Source of the DNA: Apostichopus japonicus
Taxonomy: Eukaryota; Echinodermata; Holothuroidea; Aspidochirotida; Stichopodidae
Direction of reading: 5' to 3'
NCBI RefSeq assembly: GCF_037975245.1
Contig: NC_092580.1
Location: forward strand, 35,001,001 to 35,065,000
DNA length: 64,000 nt
Part shown: piece after piece, positions 27,351-38,452 of the stretch
Position numbering within the stretch: the first letter of the stretch is position 1
Layout of the letters: each line of letters opens with the position of its first letter
Translations under genes and position numbers: made by a program
The notes under the pieces: model-generated
Databases searched by the model: none
The model's input: only the letters and a program-made list of their open reading frames with translations
Told to the model about the DNA's origin: nothing

Positions 27351-28648
27351 AATTGAATCCAACTTTTTCATAAGTAACGGAAAAGAAATTTCAAAAAAAC
27401 TTACGCCTTTTACGTAGTCTAGCCTTTGAAATACAAATGACGGCAACCTCTGATTCCATAAGCATAATTGCTGGAATAAAATCAGATGTTTATAAAATGA
27501 TAAAGTCACCAAACTCAAACTAATATGACGGATTGCAAGTTGAAATGGGACGAAATAAATAACCAGATGTATTATACAAACATAGTGATGGCGCTGTTCA
27601 ATGATCTTTGTATAATGTGGTCAGCGTATCATTCCAGTCATAAACCAATTACACACACAATAGAAACTTGAAAACAAACTATCCACAGTAGTCTCAATAT
27701 AAAACATAATGTTTAGCATTATACATAACAACCTTTGAAATCAAGGAATAAATTAGAAGGAAAACCATGAAGACACCTCCCAGATTACTGTCACATGCAA
27801 ACGCTGAACTATAAATAGCCATGCAGTTGTTTAATTCGTGGCACTTTAAATTTAAGGAAATTGGCACTTTTGAGGTTTTCCACAAAGTGGGGTACATGGC
27901 CCCTGCCTCCCCTGCCCCATCTATTCTGACATAATTATTACCCTACTACCCTTTTACCCATAGGTGGAGGAGGCTGGGCCTTAGACCTTTCTGATGCGAA
28001 ACGCTCTGTAAGCAAATAGTGTCAGCTAAATGAAATGTTTAATTGAAAAAAAGATTGTGAGAATATTGCTGCTATAAAAGCCACACAATTTTGAATATTC
28101 TCATTACGGGTCGATACCCTTGCAGCTTCAAGAATGAAAGAATTTATTATTTTCAGTTGTTGGACTGCTTTGGTAAGATTACCAATAAAGTATTATGAAT
28201 CGATTGTTTGGGATGACGGTAATTGATCAAATCGCTGGGTTATGCTTCCATCTATTAAAAAAAAATCACTGCGTTGGAAATTTGGAAATACAACATACTT
28301 AACGAGAGTTTTAATATCTACATATAAGGAAAATATCTTTAAAGGCAATATTTATATTCGTCGATGTTATTGCAAGATACTACTACCAGACCTTTTTTGA
28401 TACAACGACGGGGGTTGGGTTAAGGGAGGGGGAGGGCAGGGCCCAACCCCAGTGTACTCTAATTGAGTAAATTAATCTCGTTTTTTTTGCTGCATATTTC
28501 AACCACTGAAATGATACACTCAATGATTCTTCCAATTTATTTTGCCATCTTAGATTCACCGACATATGGTCCATGCCAACCACACTTGGAGATTGCAGCA
28601 TGCTGTTTTTGTAAGCACACAATTTCCTTTACGTCCTAGTTCCTAATC
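27351..28648. other. Upstream flank of the receptor gene
   Basis: This stretch should hold the 5' untranslated region or an intron behind it, but no TATA box, initiator or 5' exon could be assigned. A G-rich tract with six G-runs lies at 28410-28441. Confidence 0.5.
28410..28448 (+). promoter_or_regulatory. G-quadruplex-capable tract with flanking inverted repeat, upstream of the receptor ATG
   Basis: GGGGTTGGGTTAAGGGAGGG continues as GGAGGGCAGGGCCCAACCCC. Six G-runs of three or more fit the G4 pattern, and GGGTTGGG pairs with CCCAACCCC as a competing hairpin. It lies about 240 bp before the start codon. A regulatory role is inference. Confidence 0.35.
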
Positions 28649-28672
28649 TGAAGTGATGGAATTGCTTCAAAC

Positions 28673-29984
28673 ATGAAGGGCTTTCAACTGTTTATATTTT
28701 TCATCCTCTTAACGTCTTTTGGATCATGTACTTTGTCACTGAACGAACAGGATAACGTCTACTTCAGCGGTGATATCATACTGGGGGGTTTATTTCCTGT
28801 CCACGAAAAGGGCAATGAATTTACAAGATGTGGACGGGTGAATGAGGAACGAGGAATTCAACGCTTGGAAGCCATGTTGTTTGCAATTGATGAAATTAAC
28901 AAACTTGATACCATTTTAGAAAATGTTACTTTAGGAGTCAACATACGAGATACTTGTTCACAGGACACGTATGCTCTTGAACAGTCCCTCGAGTTCGTTA
29001 GGTCATCTCTCACATCTGTAGATGTTGGTGGATGTGTAGCTAGTGACGTCATCAATGCAACAGAGGGAAGAGTTGTTGGTGTGGTCGGCGGGTCCGATTC
29101 AGATGTATCCATTCAAGTAGCCAATTTGCTACGTCTATTTGAAATACCACAGATCAGTTATGCGTCAACAAGTGCACGACTCTCAGACACTAGTCGATAC
29201 GACTACTTTGCTAGAACCGTACCCCCAGACACATTACAAGCCAAAGCCTTAGCTGACATCGTGTTATTATTCAATTGGACGTACGTAATGACTGTTGCCT
29301 CTGAGGGGCAATACGGAGAAGCTGGGATTGATCAATTCGAAAAGGAAGCTACAGCTAGAAATATTTGTGTCGCAGAGTCTTTGGAGATACCTTTCAACGC
29401 AGATGAGAACATGTATGATTCCATAATTGAGTTTTTAAAACTCAACAAGAAAGCCAAAGTCGTTGTTTTATTTACTACTGGACATGATGCGCGGGAAATT
29501 CTTGCAGCCTTTCAACGTGATAACACAAACCATAGTTTTATTTTAATCGCCAGTGATGGTTGGGGTGTACAAGACGAGCCGGTTAGAGAGAGGGAAGAAA
29601 TAGCTGAGGGCGCACTTACAATTGAACTTCAAACAAAAGAAGTGCACGCTTTCGATAAATACTTTTTAAGCCTGCAGCCTGGAGAAAATAAAAGAAATCC
29701 TTGGTTTGATGAATTCTGGGACCAAAAATTTAGTTGTATTTCTTCGACGGCTGTAGCCGGAAATGCAACAGCGGAAACTTGTCGCCAAAATCGTTTGAGT
29801 GCGAGAAATCACGTGCAAGAAAAAAAGATACAGTTTGTGATAGATGCTGTTTATGCATTTGCACATGCCCTGCAGGAACTGGTAAGCGAACGTTGCCCGG
29901 ATAAACAGGATCTTTGTTCCAATATGTTTCCAGTTGACGGGAAATACCTATTCAACCAGTATATACTCAACGGTTCTTTCCTTG
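28673..29984 (+). CDS. GRM2/3-like: Group II metabotropic glutamate receptor, exon 1 (signal peptide and ligand-binding domain)
   Basis: Exon 1 encodes residues 1-437 plus one base of codon 438. The protein is a plasma-membrane class C GPCR that binds extracellular glutamate; group II members couple to Gi/o (family knowledge). Residues 1-22 are a hydrophobic signal peptide, followed by the Venus-flytrap domain, which opens with GDIILGGLFPVHEKG and GIQRLEAMLFAIDEIN. Residues aligning with known glutamate contacts are R60, R64, S143, A164, T166, D186, Y214, D295 and K385. C121 matches the inter-protomer disulfide cysteine. N84, N128, N201, N286, N364 and N433 are N-glycosylation sequons. Asp142 replaces the tyrosine usual in mGlu2/3. 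The start is supported by the signal peptide and by an in-frame TGA at 28649. The donor GTAAGT follows at 29985 (phase 1). Sequence such as SIQVANLLRLFEIPQ favours group II over groups I and III. Confidence 0.95.
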
Positions 29985-30113
29985 GTAAGTTCAGTATATA
30001 CTCTCTCTTTCCACATCTCTGTGATAATAGAACCGAGTAGGCCTTTTAATTGTCTGGATGCGATCGATGGTGCATTGCATCGTTCAATAAACGTAAATAA
30101 TAATAAAAAACCT

Positions 30114-31059
30114 GTAAACGAACGTAAGGTAAAATCTATTGCAATGATCCAGTATATGTAGATGAATGTAAGGTAAACCTATTGCCAGGGTCCAGTATAT
30201 GTAGATGAATGTAAGGTAAACCTATTGCAATGATCCAGTATATGTAGATGAATGTAGGGTTAACCTATTGCAATGATCCAGTATATGCAGATGAATGTAA
30301 GGTAAATATATTGCAATGATCCAGTATGTGTAGATGAATGTAAGGTAAACCTATTGCCATGATCCAGTATATGTAGATGAATGTAAGGTAAACCTATTGC
30401 AATGATCCAGTATATGTAGATGAATGTAGGGTTAACCTATTGCAATGATCCAGTATATGCAGATCAATGTAAGGTAAACCTATTGCAATGATCCAGTATA
30501 TGCAGATGAATGTAAGGTAAACCTATTGCCATGATCCAGTATATGTAGATGAATGTAAGGTAAATATAATGCCATGATCCAGTATATGCAGATCAATGTA
30601 AGGTAAATATAATGCCATGATCCAGTATATGCAGATCAATGTAAGGTAAATATAATGTCATGATCCAGTATATGTAGATGAATGTAAGGTAAAACCTATT
30701 GCCATGATCCAGTATATGTAGATGAATGTAAGGTAAATCTAATGCCATGATCCAGTATATGCAGATCAATGTAAGGTAAATATATTGCCATGATCCAGTA
30801 TATGTAGATGAATGTAAGGTAAAATCTATTGCCATGATCCAGTATATGTAGATGAATGTAGGGTTAACCTATTGCAATGATCCAGTATATGCAGATCAAT
30901 GTAAGGTAAATATAATGCCATGATCCAGTATATGTAGATGAATGTAGGGTTAACCTATTGCAATGATCCAGTATATGCAGATGAATGTAAGGTAAACCTA
31001 TTGCCATGATCCAGTATATGTAGATGAATGTAAGGTAAATATAATGCCATGATCCAGTA
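30114..31059. repeat. 43 bp minisatellite in intron 1, left part, about 22 units
   Basis: The unit is GATCCAGTATATGTAGATGA, ATGTAAGGTAAACCTATTGC, CAT. It is split from its right part by the CACTG element at 31060. Confidence 0.97.
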
Positions 31060-31083
31060 CACTGAAAACTTAAATTGGTTCAC

Positions 31084-31442
31084 CGACTAACATAACGTTA
31101 GTCCATCTGGTGCCTCTCCCGACTAACATAGCCTTAGTCACTTGCTATACCGACTAATTTATTCCTTAGTCAGTTGGATTTCTTAGTAGGTCATCTTAGT
31201 CCGTCAGCTTAGTCGATCAACAATTTCTTAGTCGGTAAAAGTATATTAGTCAGTTACATTAGTTGGTGACATTAGTCGGTCTTTACCGACTAATTTATAT
31301 GAGCCACCGACTAGTTTATAGCAGGTTTTACATTAGTCAGGATGGTGCCTCTCCCGACTAACCTTTCTTAGTCGGTATCGACTGACTAGTTGCACTGACT
31401 AGAATCACTGAAAGATTTAAACCCGACTAGTTTCACTGACTA
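31084..31442. repeat. Left subterminal TTAGTC/GACTAA motif cluster of the CACTG element
   Basis: About 22 copies of GACTAA, GACTAG or their complement TTAGTC occur here, many extended to CCGACTAA or TTAGTCGG. Orientation alternates, so neighbouring motifs form short hairpins such as GACTAACATAACGTTAGTC. In CACTA elements similar subterminal repeats bind the transposase; that role here is inference. Confidence 0.7.
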
Positions 31443-31739
31443 GCATCACTGAAAGAAAAGAGAGCAGAAGAAACACAAATAATGTGTACGTTCGCAGTAT
31501 TTATTTCTGATAAAACTTCTGATGTCTACAAGGCTGACTTTCGACAGATAGAGAAGAAATCACTGTAAACAAAAATCTGAAAATATGATTTTATTCCAAC
31601 AAAGTTAAGACAAGTTCATGGATCAAACATGAATCGCAAAAGTATAGCACTGCACAATAATGCAAAGTTGAATCTTGGGCAAGGGTTCCTCATGACTTTC
31701 GTTTTAAAGTGGTACCCCAAATCGACACCAGTTAAGTCT

Positions 31740-31820
31740 TCACGAACAAAGAGTGTTTCTCTTAACTACAAATGGCCTCCCACTTGTCTTCAGGAAGCCA
31801 AAATCTGCACCATTATTGAC
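31740..31820 (-). CDS. Candidate minus-strand terminal exon within the CACTG element
   Basis: On the minus strand a good acceptor (TTTTCTGTTCACAG) at 31821-31834 is followed by 26 open codons (VNNGADFGFLKTSGRPFVVK, then RNTLCS) and TGA. An AATAAA on the same strand near 31500 could serve as a poly(A) signal. The family is not recognised. It could be the last exon of a degenerate transposon gene, or chance. Only the splice site and a coding-like composition support it. Confidence 0.25.
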   Translation of the reverse strand, partial: VNNGADFGFLKTSGRPFVVKRNTLCS

Positions 31821-32063
31821 CTGTGAACAGAAAATATGATATACGTGTAAGCGCAGATACAGATATAGCACATGATAACTCACATTATCATAAACATACA
31901 TTTACATTAAAATTTTATAACATATTGGGAGGTATACATTTAAATCTAGGTCCCTCAAATTATAAGCCAGGAATAGCAGCTTTACCAAATAATTATTAGC
32001 TTTGAACAGCATAACACCAAGTTATTTTTCAAAGCTTAATAATTATGTTAATCATGTTAATAA

Positions 32064-33177
32064 TGATCCCAATAGACCGGGAGCCCAGCGGGTTTGGTTA
32101 GCTGGGAAGGTAACCAATTGCCTTGTACATCACAATGTTCACAGTGCATTCCTGTATATGAAACCAGACGACTGGCAACCGACTGTGGTGAGTGTGGCTG
32201 GGAGAGCAATTTTAAAGTCACCTGATAGCTAACCTAGATCAGTTTTCATGGTAACACATCAAAGTAAGTACAATGTGTCAGGCATGGCCCCAAGAGCAAC
32301 AAATGGCCATTGCCAGTAATTATTGGTGGTGGGGTACCCCTGCCAGTGATCTATAATTGACCCCTCAAGGCTGACCTAGGTCAGCTCATGAGGTAACCAC
32401 TTGAAACCTACTGGAAAATGTTGGTTAGGACTTCAGATACAACTGATGGGCATTGCCAGTAATTTTTATTAGTGGGGTACCCCTGCCAGTAGACCCCCAA
32501 AATGCCCATCTCCCATTGACCTAGATGAGCTCATGATGTAACCAGTTGAAAACTACTGGAAAATGATTGACAGGATTCTATATGTAGAGGATGGGCGAAC
32601 TCTGGCAGTGGTGGCCCACCAATATAAAATACTGGAAATGCCCATCCTTACATATGAAGTGATACCTATCATTTTCCTGTAGGTTTCAACTGGTCAAATC
32701 ATGAGCTCACCTAGGTCAATGAGGGGATGGGCATATTGGGGGTCTACTGGCAGGGGTACCCCACCAATAAAAATTACTGGCAATGCCCATCCCTTTTATC
32801 TGAAGTCCTAACCAACATTTTCCAGTAGGTTTCAAGTGGTTACCTCATGAGCTGACCTAGGTCAGCCTTGAGGGGTCAATTATAGATCACTGGCAGGGGT
32901 ACCCCACCACCAATAATTACTGGCGATGGCCATTTGTTGCTCTTGGGGCCATACATGACACATTGTTCTTACTTTGATGTGGTTACCATGAAAGCTGATC
33001 TAGGTTAGCTATTACAGGGTAGGTGACTTTAAATTGCTCTCCCAGCCACATCCACCACAGTCGGTTTGCAGTCGTCAGGTTTCATATACAGGAATGCATT
33101 GTGAACATTGTGATGTACCAGGCAATTGGTTACCTTCCCAGCTAACCAAACCCTCTGGACTCCCGCTCTACAGATCA
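32064..33177. repeat. 1.1 kb near-perfect palindrome (fold-back) inside the CACTG element
   Basis: The arm starting TGATC...GGGTTTGGTTAGCTGGGAAG near 32064-32110 returns inverted at 33120-33177, and matching continues inward to a centre near 32615 (GTGGCCCACC) with almost no loop. Each arm of about 555 bp holds two related copies, about 142 bp apart, of a motif around GGGGTACCCCTGCCAGT. Differences between arms are scattered substitutions and small indels. A transcript would form a long double-stranded stem. It may be part of the host element or a nested fold-back insertion. Confidence 0.85.
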
Positions 33178-33411
33178 GTGAAAATTTGACCAAACTTATG
33201 AAGCTTGCACGTAAATGATATACTAGACTGTTTTTTTTTTTTTAAACAGGTTATGAAAAGTATCTTTAATATCATTAAACAGTTGGGTACAATAATTAAA
33301 CTCACTCTTCCATCTTTTTTCTCTACGGTACTTGTTCCTTTGCTTTTTGGACTCTTGGATAAACTCTTTTGTTCTGCGAAGGGTACCAATATATCATCTT
33401 AAAACATGTCT

Positions 33412-33519
33412 TTAAGCATATATAACACAGTTCTCCTCTTCTGTTGTTGCCTCCACACTGGTGTCGTACATCACAGGAAACCTCACCGTTGACTTAGATA
33501 TTTGGCTTTTCAATTCCTG
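33412..33519 (-). CDS. Candidate minus-strand exon within the CACTG element
   Basis: A T-rich tract and CAG acceptor at 33520-33535 (minus strand) precede 35 open codons beginning QELKSQISKSTVRFPVMYDT and ending in TAA. It is acidic and polar in its second half. An internal donor-like GTGAGG could splice it before the stop, which would be needed to join it with the candidate exon at 31740-31820. No homology is recognised. Confidence 0.2.
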   Translation of the reverse strand, partial: QELKSQISKSTVRFPVMYDTSVEATTEEENCVIYA

Positions 33520-35171
33520 CTGGAAAAAAAAAACAGCAAAGTATTCATCATTTGAAAAAGAACAAAAAAAAAGTTGTCACCACAAAGTTATGTGAGATTT
33601 GCTTCCACTATAGTCTCAAAAAACAATCCCAAAGTTTGAAGCAGACTGTATAAAGCTGAAAATTTGAACGAGAGTGTCATCACCATTGCAACCAGAATCA
33701 AATGCCCAGAATACAGAGATAATAAAACATGGGCTAAATCTTTGTTTGTTTTTATGATCTTTAATAATATAAAATTTTAGAAACAGAAATGCACTGAGCC
33801 AACTTATTTATAGGCATAATCGTTTTTAGTTGTTATTTTGCTTGCTCACATAACAAGCCTGTTTAGACCTAGGCTAGAGGAGAATCAGTACTTTGTTACA
33901 CTAAGTTTGTCTTTCGGTCGTTTTGATTTATTCTTACTAGTAGTACTAAAGTATATAATGGACCGGCGAAGACTAGAGAATACCCAGAGTTTTAGGAACT
34001 GCGTTAAACTGTATGACCTGATCAATTATTTACGTCAATGAGTTTCATTCAATCTAGGATCAAAAAGAGAAAACTAATTAATCTTAACCTTTAAACTTTG
34101 CTACTAAACAGATATGCTTGAATTACAAATAAATGTCAAAAAAACATCATAATCTACGAATCGATGCATATACATATACATAAACAGAATAATTTGAATT
34201 CGCGCAAGTGAACCCTGCACTACATTGGACAGAAGAAAAAAAACGTGCAATTAGACCAAACTAAACATACTAAATTTTCCGTTACTTCTACATAAAATAT
34301 CAATACAAATACAACAACTTACTCTTTTGGCAGTATACTAAAAGCACATGTTATAATAACTTCAGACTATCAAGCTTTCCTGAGAAAAAACGGTTAATAC
34401 TTCTTACAGTAAACAAGTCGACCGTGAAGGAATGTCGCAATTGTTTCCTGGGTGTGACCGGAAATTAAATACTAAAAAATGATAAATGAGAAGGTTAAAT
34501 AGAACTGAAGCGTGCATCCTGACTGCTCGCAACATATAATACCGTTGACTAGCCAACATAATTTGTTCAGCCTACTGTGACTGTACGTTTGAAGGTCTAG
34601 CCTTGCTTATTCAATATCACAAAGCCTACCCATTTAGATTCACATGGGAAATTACAGGAAATCTTTACCAAATGAGTGTAGACTTCAAATAAACTATTGA
34701 GACTTATAGTTCCAGCATTTGTTTGGGAATAAATTAGAAGATTATGTGCCACTGTTCAATCTAGCCCAATACACACATAACACATTGTTAATTGGTGTTT
34801 AGAATGCACACTTTAGTGTTGAGAATGCACTGCAGTACCCAATAGAAGCCTATAGGCTACTCACTGTCATTGCACTTGTGTATTGCGAAACGCCAGCGTG
34901 ACAACAGTAGCGTTACAACGGTAGCGTTACACTAACCATAATACAGTACTAGTGCCAGTGGCCTAACAATTAACTTTAATTTTACCTTCAAGTTAAAGGA
35001 ATAACAGGTAGGCCGACGATGGCAGTTAATACCTCCATTCTTCTAAAGACCTTCTTGGGTGATTTACGGTTGAAAGTTGCTTAGAGTGATCGTATGAAAC
35101 TATGCCAAGTCCAGCAAGCTGCCGTTGCCTCTCGGTTTCCAAATTGAAGTGAATCGAAGTGGTCCGTCATA

Positions 35172-35412
35172 CATTAGTCCGTCGACACCGACTAAGCTAC
35201 GATTATGGCGTAAATCGGGTGTCCGTATCGGTCTTAGTCCATGGGTTAAAATACCTTAGTCCGTCGCCACCAACTAAGCTGCGATTATATTTTCCTTAGT
35301 CAGTGTAAACTGACTAAGAAGCAGCGATGAAACGAAGATTTTTGGTAGTCCGTGTGCATTGGCTAACGTTACAGACTAATTTAACGTTAGTCCGTGGCAA
35401 TATTGACTAGTT
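35172..35412. repeat. Right subterminal TTAGTC/GACTAA motif cluster of the CACTG element
   Basis: About 12 copies of TTAGTCC, GACTAA or close variants lie within 240 bp of the right end, in both orientations. They mirror the left cluster and support both ends belonging to one element. Confidence 0.65.
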
Positions 35413-35425
35413 TATTTTTTCAGTG

Positions 35426-35998
35426 TATATGCAGATCAATGTAAGGTAAATATAATGCCATGATCCAGTATATGCAGATCAATGTAAGGTAAATATAATG
35501 CCATGATCCAGTATATGCAGATCAATGTAAGGTAAATATATTGCCATGATCCAGTATATGTAGATGAATGTAAGGTAAAACCTATTGCCATGATCCAGTA
35601 TATGTAGATGAATGTAAGGTAAATCTAATGCCATGATCCAGTATATGCAGATCAATGTAAGGTAAATATATTGCCATGATCCAGTATATGTAGATGAATG
35701 TAAGGTAAAATCTATTGCCATGATCCAGTATATGTAGATGAATGTAAGGTAAATCTAATGCCATGATCCAGTATATGCAGATCAATGTAAGGTAAATATA
35801 TTGCCATGATCCAGTATATGTAGATGAATATAAGGTAAATCTAATGCCATGATCCAGTATATGTAGATGAATATAAGGTAAAACCTATTGCCATGATCCA
35901 GTATATGTAGATTAATGTAAGGTAAATCTATTGCCATGATTTCTTTATATCTAGATGAACGTTAGGTAAACCTATTGCCATTGGTTTCAGTATATCTA
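35426..35998. repeat. 43 bp minisatellite in intron 1, right part, about 13 units
   Basis: This continues the array at 30114-31059, resuming in mid-unit with the TA duplication at 35426-35427. Variant order at 35479-35721 closely matches 30593-30835, showing a multi-unit duplication before or after the insertion. The last units diverge (TTCTTTATATCTAGATG). Confidence 0.97.
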
Positions 35999-36074
35999 GA
36001 TGCACGTAAGATAAAAGCTAACATTGTTTTTTATTGCACCACAAATATCGCCAAAGTCTTACTTAAGTGACAAG

Positions 36075-37325
36075 TGTAGTTTCAATGATTACGAGAGGTC
36101 AGGAGAGGCGTAGAGAGATGGTTATGTGTTCTCCATGCAATAGTTTCAATGATGACGAGAGGTCGGGAGAGGCGTAGAGAGATGGTGCGTTCTCCATGCA
36201 ATAGTTTCAATGATTACGAGAGGTCGGGAGAGGCGTAGAGAGATGGTGTGTTCTCCATGCAATAGTTTCAATGATTACGAGAGGTCGGGAGAGGCGTAGA
36301 GAGATGGTGTGTTCTCCATGCAATAGTTTCTATGATTACGAGAGGTCGGGAGAGGCGTAGAGAGATGGTGTGTTCTCCATGCAATAGTTTCTATGATTAG
36401 GAGAGGTCGGGAGAGGCGTAGAGAGATGGTGTGTTCTCCATGCAATAGTTTCAATGATTACGAGAGGTCGGGAGAGGCGTAGAGAGATGGTGTGTTCTCC
36501 ATGCAATAGTTTCAATGATTACGAGAGGTCGGGAGAGGCGTAGAGAGATGGTATGTTCTCCTTGCAATAGTTTCAATGATTACGAGAGGTCGGGAAAGGC
36601 GTAGAGAGATGGTATGTTCTCCATGCAATAGTTTCTATGATTAGGAGAGGTCGGGAGAGGCGTAGAGAGATGGTATGTTCTCCATGCAATAGTTTCAATG
36701 ATTACGAGAGGTCAGGAGAAGCGTAGAGAGATGGTGTGTTCTCCATGCAATAGTTTCAATGATTACGAGAGGTCAGGAGAGGCGTAGAGAGATGGAATGT
36801 TCCCCATGCAATAGTTTCAATGATGACGAGAGGTCAGGAGAGGCGTAGAGAGATGGTATGTTCCCCATGCAATAGTTTCTATGATTACGAGAGGTCAGGA
36901 GAGGCGTAGAGAGATGGTGTGTTCTCCGTGCAATAGTTTCAATGATGACGAGAGGTCAGGAGAGGCGTAGAGTGATGGTATGTTCTCCATGCAATAGTTT
37001 CAATGATTACGAGAGGTCAGGAGAGGCGTAGAGAGATGGAATGTTCCCCATGCAATAGTTTCAATGATGACGAGAGGTCAGGAGAGGCGTAGAGAGATGG
37101 TATGTTCCCCATGCAATAGTTTCTATGATTACGAGAGGTCAGGAGAGGCGTAGAGAGATGGTGTGTTCTCCGTGCAATAGTTTCAATGATGACGAGAGGT
37201 CAGGAGAGGCGTAGAGTGATGGTATGTTCTCCATGCAATAGTTTCAATGATTACGAGAGGTCAGGAGAGGCGTAGAGAGATGGTGTGTTCTCTATGCAAT
37301 AGTTTCAAGGCGTAGAGAGATGATA
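36075..37325. repeat. 61 bp tandem array in intron 1, about 20 units
   Basis: The unit is TAGTTTCAATGATTACGAGA, GGTCGGGAGAGGCGTAGAGA, GATGGTGTGTTCTCCATGCA, A. A four-unit block recurs 244 bp apart (GATGGAATGTTCCCCATG at 36791 and 37035). Confidence 0.97.
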
Positions 37326-38405
37326 CATTGATAAACCTACAGCTCATATATTTCTAGTCGATACTTTACAATTGCTTTGAATTTTTCAACTTTCAAATTC
37401 TGTAGTTATCATATTTAATACCTGACTCCTCGTCAAATAAGTGCAATAAGTAGGCTTGTATTAAACAATTATACTTGTTGCTGGTATACTTACAACATAT
37501 AGGCTGCTCAGCTGTCATAATGCTACTACTGCACATTAGGTAGGCCTACGGCAACATTATCATTTGTGCATGCGCACTGAAATTGCTTCTTTTTTTCGAT
37601 GGATATTATGTTATGACTACATTGCCATATGTACAGTGACGTTGGAAGCCCAAAAAGTTTGTGTGTGTGTGTGTATGTGAAAACCATTGGCCAGTTTTGA
37701 GATTAAATAGCCTAGACATTTACAAAAGGGTACGCGGTTGTAATTGAACATGAATGTAACAACAATATTTACAGGCCGAGTGTGGGAAAATATTCTCATA
37801 TATACTTGCTATACTTGTTCATTAGTTTGTAGTCATATAGTTACAATAGAAAAGTTGAGGTTATATGGTAATTAGTTAGAATTGTTGTCATAACTTCCAC
37901 GTGGTAGGGATTAACTGTGCGGGGGGGGCACATAATGGGGGAGGTAGTAGAATAAAACCCACAGAGAAATTCAATCGATGAAGAAATAGAAACGAAATGG
38001 AGAAAATAGAATCAAAAACTTTCTCCCTGTGTCATCCTTTCACGTCAAAGATAATGTATAGCTCAAATAGCTATAATTATAGCTAATAATAGCTAATTAT
38101 AACTAAAAACAGCTACAGCTGCTTGGGGTTTCGCAGACACGGATTAGGGTTAGCCCCTAATCCTAACCCGGACCCATAACGGGTTAAATAAATTCAGCTA
38201 AAACTAAATTCCTCTCAAAAATGTAATTCTGTGCTTAAAATCGCATATAGGGAGCAGGTAATATCTGCAAACTGCCACTGAAAATGAAGTCCCCAGAATC
38301 CCTAGCTATCGATTCTCCGTTCGTAAGCAACAGTACATTATTTGAAGTGTTATTACGCATGTATACTTCCTATCAAATTAGTACAGTCAAAGTCACACAT
38401 ATCTA

Positions 38406-38406
<1 letters not shown>
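37326..38406. other. Intron 1 non-coding stretch
   Basis: It contains a G-run (GGGGGGGG) near 37921, a patch of AGCTATAATTATAGCTAAT inverted words at 38065-38110, and a hairpin of TTAGGGTTAG and CCTAATCCTAACCC at 38142-38168. No exon is supported. Confidence 0.55.

Positions 38407-38452
<46 letters not shown>
38407..38452. repeat. TA microsatellite
   Basis: A pure TA tract of about 45 bp. Confidence 0.97.

Larger units (their letters stand above)
31060..35425. mobile_element. Non-autonomous or degenerate DNA transposon with CACTG/CAGTG ends, inserted in a minisatellite
   Basis: The 43 bp array is interrupted exactly inside a unit: GATCCAG-TA before 31060 and TA-TATGCAG after 35425. Removing the insert and one TA restores the repeat unit, so the insertion made a TA target duplication. 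The ends are CACTGAAAA and, inverted, CACTGAAAAAA. More than 20 TTAGTC/GACTA motifs lie in the left 380 bp and about 12 in the right 270 bp, in both orientations. Dense subterminal repeats and CACT(A/G) ends are typical of CACTA/EnSpm elements, whereas a TA duplication is typical of Tc1/mariner, so the superfamily is undecided. No open frame over about 80 residues is present and no transposase motif was recognised. A 1.1 kb palindrome lies inside. Confidence 0.8.

Noticed and set aside
38142-38168. Interstitial telomere repeat (TTAGGGTTAG and CCTAACCC)
   Set aside because: Only one or two units in each orientation; a small hairpin rather than a telomeric tract.
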